Counted from the first letter of the stretch, positions 51,591 through 64,000 are shown. The stretch: DNA of 64,000 bases from Odontesthes bonariensis (GCF_027942865.1 NC_134510.1:15404743-15468742), one strand, 5' to 3'. Translations and numbers: made by a program. The notes: a model not told the origin generated them from the letters alone.

Positions 51591-54400
51591 CAGTGGCAAA
51601 ATATGATGGCTGTTTCCAGTCAGCTTTGTCTAAAATTTGAAGCAGGGGAAAAAAGAAAACTTAGGAAGGTTGTAAAAGGGAAACATATAGGTTGATCAAG
51701 GAACATGTTAAAGTGTCAGGACAGAAAAGTCAAAGCACTATACCTTGTAAAAAGAAAAGAAAAGCAAATGGTCAGAAACGAGACAATGTTTACGACCGAA
51801 TTATAAGAAACTGTCTGAAGGAAACACATAAATAGAAGAAAACAAGGTGACAGTGGGGTAAAAAGAAGCAGTAATGGGCTGTGGGAGATTGGATGGAAGT
51901 AATATTTAATGATGAATCACAAGCCTGCATTGGACAAGGAGATGATGCTGGAACTTTTGTTTGGTAAATGTTCAATTAAGCATATAAAGATGGCTATCTG
52001 TAGAAAACAATCAAATTTAACCACAATCTTTGATGAAATGGGGTTGATGTCAGGTAAAGGACCAGGAGAGATGACACTGGCAGTCATTTTTTCTATGGCA
52101 AATGCACATAAGGATCTCAACGCTTATTGCCATAGAGCAAAGAGCAATTTAGTTCTCATCCTGCAAAGCTGATCTGTCGACTGGAACATGACTGATGAAG
52201 AATATTGTTTTTAATGAGTGATGATGTCCATGCCTCAAATAATTCAAGTTGTCATAAAAACCGGAGGAGCTGCAACAACACAATAACTGTGATTTTTAAA
52301 AATTGCCATGTTTTACAAAGAAAGAATTTATAGCTATTCAACTGAAAAAACAACTGAATGAACATCCTCCTAGTGTGGTGATTCCATCATTTTGCCATAG
52401 GCTGTACACAGTTTAGAAAGTTGACAGGATCAGTCTAAGCAGCTGCATAGGAAGCAGCTCAATCTTAGGTGGCTGTGGAACACAAAGTTCTATTATCTGA
52501 TGATGATTGACCAGTAGAGGGCAGTCAATTACCTCAGCTGCTAATACAGACTTTATTCACACAAATTACAACCAAAGTGGTTCTTCTATATTATTGGCAT
52601 ATTTAAAACTGCTTTTGAAAAAAAGTATTTATTTTTAAAGTGCTGAATAGATTTTCAGTTAATATGCCTCCCAGCTGTGATACTGTTCTTCCTAATAGAC
52701 CACGCGGTAGTTTAAAGCTGGGTATAAACGAATGCTGTCAACCTCAATTGACCTCAAAGTTGTAAAGAAGATTGAGTCAGAATTCCTCCACAATGGTGTG
52801 ACAGACCAATAACCTCATACAGAAAACAACTAAATAAGTAAGTTTTTGTTGTAGTTCTATAAGCTATTGAATCATGGGGTGTACTTGACTTTCACAAACA
52901 ACTCCTGAATTTAGACTTAGATTTTTAAAAATAGATATTGACACAGTGTTTTCATCTGATGTTGAATTCACATCATTTCAAGACCTGAAAGAACAAGGTT
53001 ATTTATTATTGGAAAAATTGTGATTTTATTAAATCACATGTATTGGTTTCATAGTATAGAATGTCATGTCCCAGATACAATTTAGTTATTATGCGGCCAG
53101 GTTACTATTAATCTCACAAGCTCTTACAAGCTGTAAGGAATGTGACAATTGATGTTATAAAGAGCAGCTGTGGGTACAATCTAAATCAGTTCTGAGATAA
53201 GGAGGAATTCCTGCAGCTTCAACTCCCTGAGGTGAAATATCCCTGCTGCGACCCCCTTGAGTGAAATACTGTTGTGGCAACACCCATGTTCATGTTATAA
53301 GAAGCTGTCTCAGAGGACTGCCCTCTGAGCATCATTTTGATCTTTGTTGAAGTGTATGCTCCCTTTTTGTTAACACAAATAAAAGCTCCCTCACAGTTTC
53401 AACTTACCAGATCCGAGTAATCATTTTATCTTTGACATTTATCAAAATCACATCTTGATCAGTAGAACTTCATAACTGACAGATGGTTTACTTTCTTTTT
53501 CACATGACAGAGAAAAAACAACTTGGACAGTCGTGCAAACTTTTGATACCTTTACAATTTCAGTCTTGACACGTAAAGATTTAAATGAACATGTACGAAT
53601 AACAAATAGGCTTCAAGGTCTGTTGCTCTTTTTTTTTTTCGATTCAACACAAGAAATTACTTTTAGTCAATATTTATACGATCTTGTTACAAAATGTAAG
53701 TCTGTGTGTTGAAGAAATTATTATAACCAAAGAGATTATTCCTACTACTCCAACATAATACAACACTAACTTTAACACACATGTCAACGTGCTGTACGTT
53801 GTCATTTCTAAATGTGTGCAGACATGCATGCATTTTCACCTCATGAAAATCTCTCTTTCCTTGACTGAGTAAAACTCAAAAGACGGTGAGAACAGACATG
53901 CATATACCTTGTAACATATATAAAATATTATAATATATATTTTAATATTTATATATTATAATATAAATATATATATTTCATATATGCTTTTTTTTGCCTG
54001 AGTAATTGAAGTAGTTTTTGATCTGCTGCTCTGATAGTATACTTATCTTATTTTTATCTAATTTAGGTGGATTTGTAAATTCATGTGCATTTACCACCAT
54101 TTGAATAATGCCAACATCCTGTGGTGGCAAACCACCACTTTTTTGATTATTCGTAAAAAGTTCAGATTTACTGAATAAGTCACTCCACTACTCCACTACT
54201 TGTTTTCTATCTTAATATTTGTCTCAGATTCTTCACATATTTCTCAAAAAACTATGTTAAAGTGGTCAATAGCAGCCCCTGTGTATGTTTGTGTGTGTCC
54301 CCTGGGTGCTGACACCACTTCAATTACATGGTGGCCTTTTGTGCCTGGGAGACGGTTCGTGTGTGTGCATGTGTGTGTACGTGTGTGTGTGTGCATCTAT
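51591..54400. other. intergenic, possible solo LTR, no gene supported
   Basis: AT-rich. An open stretch at 51909-52172 has a protein-like second half (FDEMGLMSGKGPGEMTLAV) but no recognised family. AT-palindromic low-complexity sequence lies at 53925-53985. GT-repeat sequence lies at 54285-54395. Confidence 0.45.
53130..53450 (+). mobile_element. possible solo LTR
   Basis: The segment starts TGTGACAATTGATG and ends ATCTTTGACA, with TTATAAAGAGC near 53157 as a possible TATA region and AATAAAAGC at about 53381 as a poly(A) signal: the internal order of a retroviral-type LTR (TG...TATA...AATAAA...CA). I see no flanking duplication and no internal genes, so this is only suggestive. Confidence 0.3.
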
Positions 54401-54408
54401 GAGGCCAG

Positions 54409-54538
54409 ACGATGTGCTTCAGGACACCCACATTGCTGCCGCCTTGTACCCACTGGTCCTGCCCTGGGCTGCCCACAGGATGTTTGCCTGCTTTGATGCC
54501 CTCATCAGCAGACACACATGTAGCACACAAGATAGCCA
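54409..54538 (+). CDS. candidate exon A of an unrecognised gene
   Basis: The open segment reads DVLQDTHIAAALYPLVLPWA then AHRMFACFDALISRH, and runs to a consensus donor (CCA|GTAAGT at 54538/54539). It is GC-richer than its surroundings and looks protein-like (alternating helix-like hydrophobics). The acceptor is uncertain: GAG at 54403 or CCAG at 54408, both after GT-rich sequence. It joins in phase to exon B. I do not recognise the protein. Confidence 0.4.
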
Positions 54539-56049
54539 GTAAGTCTTCAGAAGATCCTGTAATCTTTTTAAAGTTTTCTAAGAATCAGTCAGCCGAGTCT
54601 TAATAAGTCTTTTGACTTCCACTGCCCAGGGCCACGCTGACGGTTGCATAATGTAGCTTCAGGCGAGGCAGGCTCAGGGGTTTTGGTCAGGTGCGATTGG
54701 GGCAGGAGCGATTAAGTGCTCTAAGTAAATGCTCAAGGTTTCTGTCACACCTGTTCTACTGGTGTCCCTGAATTCATTTTACCCAATCATCTATTTCACT
54801 CATCCCGAAAGTTGCTTTGATGTGTTCCCGAACTGTTGCTATTTCCAGAAACTGCATCAAGTGGGATACACGAGTATGAGCTCTAAAGTTCTAAAGTTTT
54901 GTGTATGTAACCAGCCAAGTGTCCTGGAAAATATGTTGCCATTTTGTGTTTCTGGAGACCAGAAATACCTGGAGTGTGTATTCTTATAGGTATTTTACAA
55001 TTTTTAACAAATGCACACAGTGTCTACATGCCTTCATTTCCTGGAAACGGGGCTGGTATTTATTGCAAAGCCTTGTCATTTTTTCCCAATCCTACTCAGG
55101 TATCTCATGTCCTAACTGTAACCAGGTATTTAATTTTCTAAACTTTGGCTTTGGTTTGAATGTCAAACCAAAGAAAATATAGCGTCAGAATAGGGGGGAA
55201 AACGGCTGTAACAGGACTCACTAACAGACCAATGGTATCCAATGTGAAATGAGAGGAAAAACGTTTTCTGGTGGAGAGTTCAACACATATCTGTCATCTT
55301 AAATCACATATTGGAGCCATCCACTATCTCTGCCTTCCTCTCAATAAATCCCTCATTTGAAAATACAGACTCATTCATGACCCCTTAAACAATGTCCTAA
55401 AAGTAAAAGATTAAATGTAAAACAGCTTCATACACTGCGCTTGTACCTATACCTGTATTGAAACATTGTATGCATATTTAGTTTACCAGAAGCACACGAT
55501 GGCATCATACTTCCCTTATATCTGGGTTGATGTAAGAAAATATTATTTCTCTATCCTACCCTTGGTTTAAAAGAGTAGCCTGATACCTTGGTAAATGGGC
55601 TTGTTTGTTTTTTGTTCAAGACTGAGATGAGAAGACCACTCTCTTGTCTCCTGCAAACAAAGAACAAAATACCAGCACCTCTCACCATTTACTTTTGCAT
55701 GTTTTTTTTTGTGTGTTTTTTTTATCTTTATAAGCACAGAATTGTAAAGTGTTTGCTGTATGATGGACAGTGACATAAAAATGTTTCTTGTGCTTTAAAA
55801 TGCCACGTTGTTGTTTTCATACTGAGTTTTGTGCATTGTTAAAAAAAAACAAGAAGTAACATGCTTGCAAGTGCTGCTTATCAGTTTTGAATATGCTGGA
55901 AAGAGGATTTTTCCCTAGTAACTATTTCTTGCTGTGTTCAGTCCTTCAGCCAAGCTCAGATCCCACTTCAGTTTCTGTATATACGAAAGAATTAAGCTCA
56001 ATACTAATTGTTACATGCCACGCCCCTCCCCTGTGTGTGTCTCTTGCAG

Positions 56050-56144
56050 CAGAAACACTGCTCACCTGTGCAAGGAGGCTCAGTTGCTCATTGGCTCTCT
56101 ACCTCCCCAGCTGGCCTATGGTGACAAGGGACAGGCCTTAAAAT
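56050..56144 (+). CDS. candidate exon B of an unrecognised gene
   Basis: This 95-base segment is bounded by a strong acceptor (TGTGTGTCTCTTGCAG) and a donor AAAAT|GTAGGA. In the frame inherited from exon A it reads RNTAHLCKEAQLLIGSLPPQ then LAYGDKGQALK, with no stop. A further acceptor-bounded segment at 59096-59149 continues in phase as LPYVTMLIFLRDTAAKT and then stops. No family was recognised. Confidence 0.4.
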
Positions 56145-56308
56145 GTAGGACATCCCAGACCTTTTCTCCCTTTTTGGTTTTTGCTTGGGCTGTTGCTGTC
56201 CTCGTCTGGCTTAGTGGTGTCTCTGACTTGTAATTTGGACTGTATGTGGTGGGTGGTTTTGGGTGTACGTAAGTTGGGGTACCCTTTACATTTTTGCATA
56301 CACGCAGG

Positions 56309-57559
56309 TAGTGATGGCAAAATGAGGCTTTGTGAACCAATGAGGCTTTCCAGCCCAAAGGTTCGCCAAAAGGTTCATTACCCGAAGCCTCATTGAAACG
56401 GTCTCTCTAGTGACACCTGCTGTGCAAAAGGAATATATGACAGACTAAATTAACCCTGAGTTAGAGCATCTTGCAACATAAAATAAACAATTGTTGTCAC
56501 TGTGTCTCAATGAAAATAAATGTGTGAAAACTGCATATATGGAAGTATTATTGAGTGCTATGGTGTTGATCACTCAAATGAAATATATCAATGATGTACA
56601 CTGACTACAGTGCTTATGGAACTGGGAGTATGAAAGTGCTTATGGGACCGGGAGTCAGGAATAAACTGTAACAGAGCAGTATGGGCAACAAGACAAATAT
56701 AAGTTATTGGTTTTTATTTTAAAAAATGTGTGTCAATAACGTTGCGGTTTAATATGCCCAGAAGAAAAAAGAGCGACAGCAACTACCGATAACTATGTTC
56801 TTCTCTCGAAAAAACACACACTGCACCGCGGGCTTTAGAAGAAAAAAAACGCTGAGTCAGGATGCAGCGGCTCAGTCAGAAGAGCAATGAAATACACGCG
56901 AGTCACTATTTGTCCTACTGTAGCCTACTTTGTATTTTTTTTTCATAATCATTTTTCATTATCTCCCGTTCTAATCCAATGACTCGGGTCGCGGTGCTGA
57001 TCTCCGCAATTTGAAGCCTTCAGTTCGTATTGATTCAAATTATTATTTTACAGTAGGCCTACAGTAGTTATTTGTAAAAAAAAATAAAGGTTACTACTTC
57101 ACGGATTTCGCCTATCACGGGTTCTTTTTGGAACGTAACCCCCGCGAAAAACGAGGGTTCATATCCTATATCCATATCATATCTATATAACTATTCTAAC
57201 ACTATTCTAACCTAATTACGATATATTCTAATGCAGTATAATAATAATAATAGATGATATGACTGATATAATAACTGAACTTAACCACTAACTCTGATAC
57301 AACCAACGCACACTCTACCTCTCACCAATACCAAACGCCAACTCAAAACCCTCGAAGTGCCGCAAGGTTCAAACCCTTTTTATGCGATAGTGACGCTCAA
57401 AATGAATCAGTGACGTGTACACTGAATCCGAGGCCTCGTTTGTCATCAGTCACGTGATTTTTATGGAAACGATACAAGCCTCGAACCAACGCTTCATCTG
57501 GCTCGCCCCTTTTTGCTCGACACATGCTCCGAGGCCTCGCTTCAAACGCCACATCACTA
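56309..57559. mobile_element. hAT-type transposon, 1251 bp, with 8-bp duplication
   Basis: The element starts TAGTGATGGCAAAATGAGGC and ends GCCACATCACTA. CACGCAGG flanks it on both sides (56301-56308 and 57560-57567). Subterminal GAGGCCTCG/CGAGGC-type motifs repeat near both ends. There is no transposase. A stretch near 57085-57165 (TTCACGGATTTCGCC then the CCCGCGAAAAACGAGG part) may be a second, nested repeat. Confidence 0.9.
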
Positions 57560-57816
57560 CACGCAGGTGAAAATTGTTACCTCACTAGGTTTATTGGTTG
57601 TGCCACTCCTTTACTGTTTCTTTTGCTAGAGAAGCCAGTTAGGCATTTTGTTTGCACCTTATTTTCTTCAGAGGTAGTTTAGGTAGGCCTCCTTTTGTTA
57701 TATTAATTTCATTTAATTTGGCACAATCACTTTATCCCGTCCTCCCCCACTTCAGTGTGCCTTTTTGTTTTAATAAACCACGTTGTTCACTTTCACTGAG
57801 ACTTATTTGATTTTAA

Positions 57817-58736
57817 AGGGGAACTCCGGGGCATTTGAAGCGTGTTTCCATTGCTAGAGGTTGTCAAATAATGATAGTAGGACACAGAGAGGTGCACATC
57901 TGCGCTCCCTGTGTGAAGATCGCTCTGTCCGCACAGCATGTCATGCGAGGCTAATACGTGGTGGCTAAGGGGCAAGCGCTAACCCTTCCACGTAAAACAA
58001 CAACTTGCACACTGCAGAAACGTCACACCACTTTATAACCCATCCGACAAAAAAGTCACAAGCCTTACCATCAAAACCATATGCATGGTTCTCACATTAC
58101 TGGCATGGGGACGTTACAAAACAACTTTATAAACAGCATGTAACTCACCGGCTGGTTGTAGGCTCGCGCATGTGAAAGCCCAGAAGAGTCGATGGAGAAT
58201 AATCCCATATACAAAACAATTATCTTCTCTAGAAAAACTGCGTTCAAGTATTTAAAACATTACAAGAATATTACTGGGCATGTATTGTTGTAATGTTTTA
58301 AATACTTGAACGCAGTTTTTCTAGAGAATATAATTGTTTTGTATATGGGATTATTCTCCATCGACTCTTTTGGGCTTTCACATGCGCGAGCCTACAACCA
58401 GCCGGTGAGTGACATGCTGTTTATAAAGTTGTTTTGTAACGTCCCCATGCCAGTAATGTGAGAACCATGCATATGGTTTTGATGGTAAGGCTTGTGACTT
58501 TATTGTCGGATGGGTTATAAAGTGGTGTGACGTTTCTGCAGTGTGCAAGTTGTTGTTTTACGTGGAAGGGTTAGCGCTTGCCCCTTAGCCACCACGTATT
58601 AGCCTCGCATGACATGCTGTGCGGACAGAGCGATCTTCACTCAGGGAGCGCAGATGTGCACCTCTCTGTGTCCTACTATCATTATTTGACAACCTCTAGC
58701 AATGGAAACACGCTTCAAATGCCCCGGAGTTCCCCT
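57817..58736. mobile_element. 920-bp palindromic TTAA element (fold-back / piggyBac-like MITE)
   Basis: Two arms of 449 bases (57817-58265 and 58288-58736) are reverse complements with about five or six mismatches. They are separated by 22 bases. TTAA stands on both sides (57813-57816 and 58737-58740). The outer ends read AGGGGAACTCCGGGGCATTT. No transposase is present, and open stretches in the two arms are mirror copies. TTAA duplication suggests mobilisation by a piggyBac-type enzyme. The near-identity of the arms suggests youth or arm-to-arm conversion. Confidence 0.92.
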
Positions 58737-58740
58737 TTAA

Positions 58741-61099
58741 GGTTGTCGTGTTATTGTCTGCTGACTGGGTCACCAAGTGGACGTAACACTAATGGAGAGG
58801 TAATGCTGCATTCCTTAATGCAAGTTTCTTTACTTCATGTGTCTGAATAATTTGCATGGCTTAATTATTCCCATTGGGGTCTTTATTGGACACGTTCAGC
58901 CTGCTGCATGCTTTCCCCAGGGTCATATAGCCTGCTGTAGACATCTGTAGATGGACCAGTGATAACATACAGTGCAACATCTAAACATCCTCTCCTCCCT
59001 GTCTGAATGACACAGGAAAGCCCATGAACCATCACCACTGCATAGCTTCTTGTTATGGCGTCATCATGAACCACAATGAGTCTGTGTTTCTTCAGTACCT
59101 TATGTCACAATGCTTATCTTTTTGAGAGACACTGCTGCAAAAACTTAAGGTAATGAGTTTGAGGGATTGTGCTTTTTCTGGACTTTACTTGTTATCGATG
59201 CCTGTGAATATCCATATGATGCGTCTGTTTTCTTAGACTGACCACACCTATGTCTTTCCTAGAAGGCACAGCTTTCCTATATTCTAATCTACTTTAGCCA
59301 GCTCACAGCTGTTTAGGCCAGCTTTCAAAATGGAGTTTTGCTCTCCTTTACTGTCATAGACACAACCCACATGTACATTCTGTTTGGCGACATACGACTT
59401 ACTGTCTATAGATTGCCTTTATCCTTCCCTTTCTTTTTTTTTTTTTTAATCAAAGCTCTGCCAATAGAACTTCTGGACAAATCTATGCTGTGTTAAGTAC
59501 AAATGCACATAGGTAGGTAGAATTTGTTGATATGTGAATCCTTTAATTTAATTTGTCAAAGGCACACAGGCACTCATACCCCTCAGTCACGCCCCACCCA
59601 GGGTGTCTGCACAGTTCCGGACCGTGGGGCAATTAGCAGTAATGGCAGGAAGCTAGTTACTGTTATCTGCTGCCACGGCGGCCTCCACTGGCACTGACAG
59701 ACCCTGGACCGGTCACGTAGAGACACAGACACGGAGCCTGGAAGGGAGGAGGAAGTGGGCCAGTCAAAAAGCCCTCTGGCAAATGGCCTTAGAGGACATC
59801 TATATCATACATCTGCCGGGCACCATCTTAGTATACAAATTAGACTTGAGGAGATGAAGAAGTGCTGAAGAGTCTAAATGAACAAACTTTAAAGATTCAC
59901 ACATTAAATCAGGTAATAATCACCAATGAAACTAAAACCAAATATTCCTCAAATTTTTGTTTAACGTAATTTGGATAATAAAAATGCCCTAAAGGTATCT
60001 CTTTTTGTCTAATACTTCTCATCGTGAGAGCGCTGCCCCAAGCTGTATTTCAAATATGTGTCCATTGTTTCAGCGGCACGTTTCTCTTCCTGTACGCATG
60101 ACACTATGCACATGCCTTGAAGTGACTGGGTGTGTTTTTTTGGGGGGGGGTTACTGGGATGACGGTAGGAGTAACTCTGAAAAGTGTAAGAGGATGTGGT
60201 CAGGGAGTCCAAAAAAGACTAAACACAATAAACAGGCGAGAGCCCCAAAAGAGGTTCAGACACAACAAAAGTCACGTAGGTTTTGCCAGCTTCAGGTCAC
60301 ATTGCCAGACTGGCAGGCGCACAAAGCTGGCAGAACTCAGGGGAATTGTATTTCTCTAGTATTTACATGCGGCAGTGATGTTGTCAAATAGCTTCTGGTC
60401 AAAAACTGAAAAAAAAAAAAACCTACTGATACAGGGGAAATGTACTGGAGCTCAGAATAGATTTGTTATATTTAGCGGATTCAAATATGAAGTCCACTGT
60501 CGCTATATAGGCAAAAATGAACTATTTATTTTGATTTACAGTGGAAGGGAACATTTGTAAGCCAGTTGTAACCAAAAAGTTTGAAATCTGGAAAGTTGTC
60601 CATCGAAATGGTAAACAACAGGCACAAAGTTTATAAAACAATACTTGACTGGTTATTAGAAAAGTCATAACCATCTACGTGAAAAGAACCAATCAGATCA
60701 AAGAAGAAAATAGTTTTGTTTAAGAAAAACCTTAAAGAAATGTTCTCTTGCTGTCATGTGTAGCTGTATAGCTGTACAAGTGTGAGTGAATTCACTTTTT
60801 TTTTATTGTGCCACTGCACTATACCTTTAGCATGAGACCTCCACTTTCCCCTGTGATTTGGTGCTGCCTCAAGCTGGCTCCGGGTAAGGCTTATCCTCTT
60901 AATGTCTCAGGCAAGGGACAGCATCCAGTGGAACTGCTTAAGCTTTACAACTAAAACCTCCCTGCTGCTGCCATTATGAGGGCTGATTGGTCCAGCTATG
61001 CCTTGGTCACATAGCTTGACGCTTCTGCAAATAAAGGATGAACATAGTCAAGGTCATGTGAAAGTGAAGTAAAGCACAATTTAAATGAGGGTCTCTCCA
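58741..61099. other. intergenic, no gene supported
   Basis: Contains the possible in-phase segment at 59096-59149 noted under exon B. 59575-59770 is locally GC-richer with CpGs (for example CACGGCGGCC near 59675) but has no coding signature. The open stretch at 60005-60391 has no splice context or family match. Confidence 0.45.
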
Positions 61100-61400
61100 C
61101 CATGACTCTTGAGGGATTGGACCCTATCCTAACTCCCATCAGATGAATACATCCTGCAGGTCACCAGTCCATCACAGGTCCATGAGACACACCAAAATGC
61201 ATGCTCATATTCACCCATCAATTTAGAATCATCTAACATGCATGTCTTTGGACTGTGGGAAGTTGCCAGAGTGCCCATAGGGAAACCACTAAGGAAAATA
61301 AAAACTGCTCAAAAAACAAAGGCCACAGTTGAGATTCAAACCAGGAACCTTCTTGCTGTGAGGCTACATTGCCAACCACCACACCACTGTGTAGCCAAGC
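61100..61400 (-). mobile_element. full-length but decayed SINE, reverse orientation
   Basis: On the minus strand the tRNA-like head (GGTGTGGTGGTTGGCAATG, then CCTGGTTTGAATCTCA box B) lies at the 61400 end. It is followed by CAGTCCAAAGACATGCATGT, ATTCTAAATTGATGGG and a TGATGGACTGGTGACCTG body toward 61100. It belongs to the same family as 18280 and 30650. Confidence 0.8.
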
Positions 61401-62984
61401 TTTAAAACAACAGCTCACAAAACAATGGCTGACATCAGGTTCCAGCATCTACTTCTAAAATCCAGACAAAACTTAGTTAGGTTATTATGATCTGGGAAAT
61501 CTCACAAAATTTCCCTTTCATTGCTTATACAACTGAGAGCAAAAATTCAAATGCAATTAAAACCGCAAGACTTGAAATGATGCATAATCCAGTTAATGAA
61601 ATAAATGTGTGTTTGAGGACTGAAAATACATTTTCAGCCTTTGTTTTAGAATTACTTTCACAGGAACTGACTTATGGACATGTGAATGTTGTTTTAAAGT
61701 TCTGCAAATCTGAAAAAAGATAATCAAGAACATGCTGAATTTTTATTCCTATAGGACACTAAACATGTGTCACAGATAACTGACTAAAGACACTGGCTTG
61801 CAGCTGCAGCAGCATATCCGTTGTGTGAGGTGGATTTTGTTATTTGAGAGGATCTGAAAATTTATTGTGTTTGTGTGCATTTGAGTTTGATAAATAAAGT
61901 GGGAACTGTATGTGTTTATGTGTGAGATCTTCACTTTTCCCTTCAACATCTCCCTGAGACGGCAGCCAAACAACAGAAAATGTCTCAGTCAACAGATGAA
62001 GCCGAGATAAGTCAAACTAACAGCTTACAGTAACACTGCATAGTTCCGTGCCAGTTTACCACCTTAAGCATAACAATTCAACCAAGTCTCACCATCCTAA
62101 CTACATCTAATCCACGGAGATGCAATGTTTGCTTTGCTTTTTTATGTTTTATTCAATTGATCAATTTATTGTGTGTTATTCCTACTATGCTAGTTAGTTA
62201 TCTTACCAAACATAAATTTTACTTTGTTTTGGTCACTCTTTCTACATCAGAGCTCAATGACATGTTGCTTGTGTTTGGAGGAAAACATTCTTAACGGAAA
62301 TTCTAGTGAAAAATCAACTGCTGGCAAAGCGCTTGCAGCCCATTGCAGTGTTTGGACATAAATTCATTCACTCATGTGATGGCATGCAAAACAAACCACA
62401 AGTTAAATAAACAGGGTTCCATTCTGGTCGAGTATTGTATTTGTATTTTCTGGCCGGGTTGGGGTCAACGACTTCCACCTCGGTCCAGAGAGGTGCCCCA
62501 TTGTAACAAAAATACACAAACTTACATAATTCATTAATATATAGATTGATTTAAATTTAGATTTATTTGACCTATGTCTGAGAAAACATGGGTCTAAAGT
62601 GGTTCAAGTCACATGAAAAAAGAGAAAGGAAGGTTTGCTCAGTAAGGCCTAAACTGAATTCATGTAAATTAATATTTTAAACACCCCCAGATGAAGCACA
62701 GTGAGGCAGAAGCAGTTAGTATGTTTCTCATCTTGTCTAAAAAAAATGCTGACTTGTCTACACACATATGTAAAGATGCTTAAATTTAGATGGGCTTACT
62801 TCACAATGGCCCACCATCTGCCTTCCTCCTATTGTTGTTGCTGATTGTATTTTGAATTTCAGTGGCGTACAGTAACATTGACAATTCCAGTTGTAGTTTT
62901 TCTAAATCACAGAGTGGCTTCAGATGACAGACTGATAATAAACTGAACAATTAAGCAAGAAAATTTCACTAATGTTATCATCCA
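61401..62984. other. intergenic, nothing recognised
   Basis: AT-rich sequence without recognisable genes, RNAs or mobile elements. Confidence 0.45.
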
Positions 62985-63065
62985 CTATCTCAGCTGCTAT
63001 TGGGCGAGAGGCAGGGTACATTCTGGACAGGTCGCCAGTTCATCACAGGACAACTTTAAACACTG
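62985..63065 (-). mobile_element. SINE body fragment, reverse orientation
   Basis: On the minus strand it reads CTGTGATGAACTGGCGACCT and the CCAGAATGTACCCTGCCTCT / GCCCAATAGCAGCTGAGATA body of the same SINE family. Both ends are missing. Confidence 0.7.
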
Positions 63066-64000
63066 GGGGAAACATGACCAGCAGAAAGACTTTCTTCACA
63101 GTCAACATCACTTTCCACTTTTCAGTGAGGAAGCAGTCCTGACTCATCAGCATCTGCACATTTTGTAAGAGACATCCATAAAAAAAACTCTATTTCTAAG
63201 CTGTTTACATTTAGTCAAATCATCAAGATTCATGATGATCGGCCCAATTACAGTTTGCCCATGCCTTGTTGTCAAATGATGTGTGGAACAGTGTGGATTT
63301 TTTTTTTTTTTCATAGTGCTAACTTCTCATCTGCAGCTGAATTTTCCAGAGTGAGTTTCGATGTTTAGATGAAAGATGTGGTGAGAGACTTTGTGGCGGC
63401 ATCAGGATTGTTTAGACTGTGCAGCTATTTGAAGACGGACGTGGCTTTGGCTAAAAAAAAGCTATTTTGGTCACACCATACTGTGTGAAAGCCTTAACCG
63501 TTTAAGGGAAGCTTTGCAATATATCCTCCTGCCAATGACTCCGATAATAGTAAGAAAAATCTTCTGGTTTTACAGGGCTTTAAAATGAGGTCATTACAAC
63601 CACAGATAAACAAAAACACATGATTGTGTTATTAAATTTTTAATAAAAACTAGTGTGAAAAATGAACTACACCTACACTGCTTCCACCGACATTAAGAGG
63701 GTTAGCTGTCGCTAATCAAGAGCCCTTTATTAATTGATAATTAGCGAGTGTGACCACCTCCATAAAAGCAGATGTTTTGATCATTTTCTGGTACAGAGCA
63801 GGCCCTGCAACTTATGAATGGCAGCTGAGCCAGGCTCCAGCCCTCGTGTGACCATGAATTGGATAAAGTGAGTAAAGAAAATGGATAGATGTGTATCCCA
63901 AGCTCAGACGTGCATAGAAACTTTAAAAAAAAACAAGCAGCCAAATCTTGACTCTACAGCATGTTAAATGTTAAAGTTAATGTATTTTTCTGTATTTGGA
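63066..64000. other. intergenic to window end
   Basis: Apart from the SINE tail at 63815-63895 nothing is recognised. A T12 run lies at 63299-63310. Confidence 0.45.
63815..63895 (+). mobile_element. SINE tail fragment
   Basis: GGCAGCTGAGCCAGGCTCCA, then CCCTCGTGTGACCATGAATT and GGATAAAGTGAG...ATGGATAGAT, is a degraded 3' end of the same SINE/L2-tail family. Confidence 0.6.

Noticed and set aside
54285-54400. GT-rich tract with open frames in several readings
   Set aside because: Simple-repeat DNA gives open frames by composition; only the part after 54409 has non-repeat, protein-like content.
56050-56144. Resemblance of LPPQLAYGDKG to the FKBP signature IPPxLAYGxxG
   Set aside because: Only one short motif matches; the surrounding residues do not follow the FKBP fold, so no FKBP call is made.
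57793-58850. Mirror-image open frames starting MPLSHHVLASHDML on both strands
   Set aside because: They are the two arms of the palindromic element, not independent genes.
60005-60391. 128-codon open stretch
   Set aside because: Sequence is compositionally odd and contains a G-run-derived GGG segment; no homology recognised and no splice context.

Overview
The window is nuclear DNA of a vertebrate, almost certainly a ray-finned (teleost) fish. It has split genes with GT-AG introns, long AT-rich gaps, tRNA-derived SINEs and fish-type L2/CR1, hAT, Harbinger and Tc1 elements. All recognisable host genes lie on the + strand. There are no prokaryotic features. Proteins were named from recalled family sequences, not from a search.

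Layout. 1-5.4 kb: gene-poor, with one intact SINE carrying target-site duplications. 5.5-17.3 kb: gapdhs, a GAPDH paralogue of 335 aa, with a TATA/CRE/E-box promoter, a non-coding first exon and a 7.9-kb first intron; a Tc1 remnant follows its 3' end. 18.2-20.1 kb: SINE relics and a TTAA-flanked inverted-repeat element. 22.5-23.7 kb: a small three-exon gene for a secreted protein with two C-type-lectin-like domains. 26.2-29.3 kb: tmem147 (225 aa). 32.9-45.9 kb: a cytosolic sulfotransferase cluster with one intact six-exon gene (294 aa), one isolated first exon upstream that is splice-compatible with it, and a downstream pseudogene whose 3' half is nearly identical to the intact gene. 46-51.6 kb: transposon graveyard, with a SINE inside a Harbinger element inside an L2/CR1-type LINE. 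54.4-59.2 kb: two or three candidate exons of an unrecognised gene, a hAT element with target-site duplications, and a 920-bp near-perfect palindrome flanked by TTAA. 59.2-64 kb: SINE relics only.

GAPDHS and TMEM147 are neighbours on human 19q13, so this block is conserved, here with a lectin gene between them. gapdhs supplies a glycolytic enzyme. TMEM147 belongs to the ER multipass-protein translocon. The sulfotransferases would conjugate hydroxy compounds such as steroids using PAPS. The genes share no evident pathway.

The most interesting points are the patchwork sulfotransferase pair, which suggests recent gene conversion that left or met a broken 5' half; the possible alternative first exon; the young TTAA palindrome; and the phase-compatible unknown exons.
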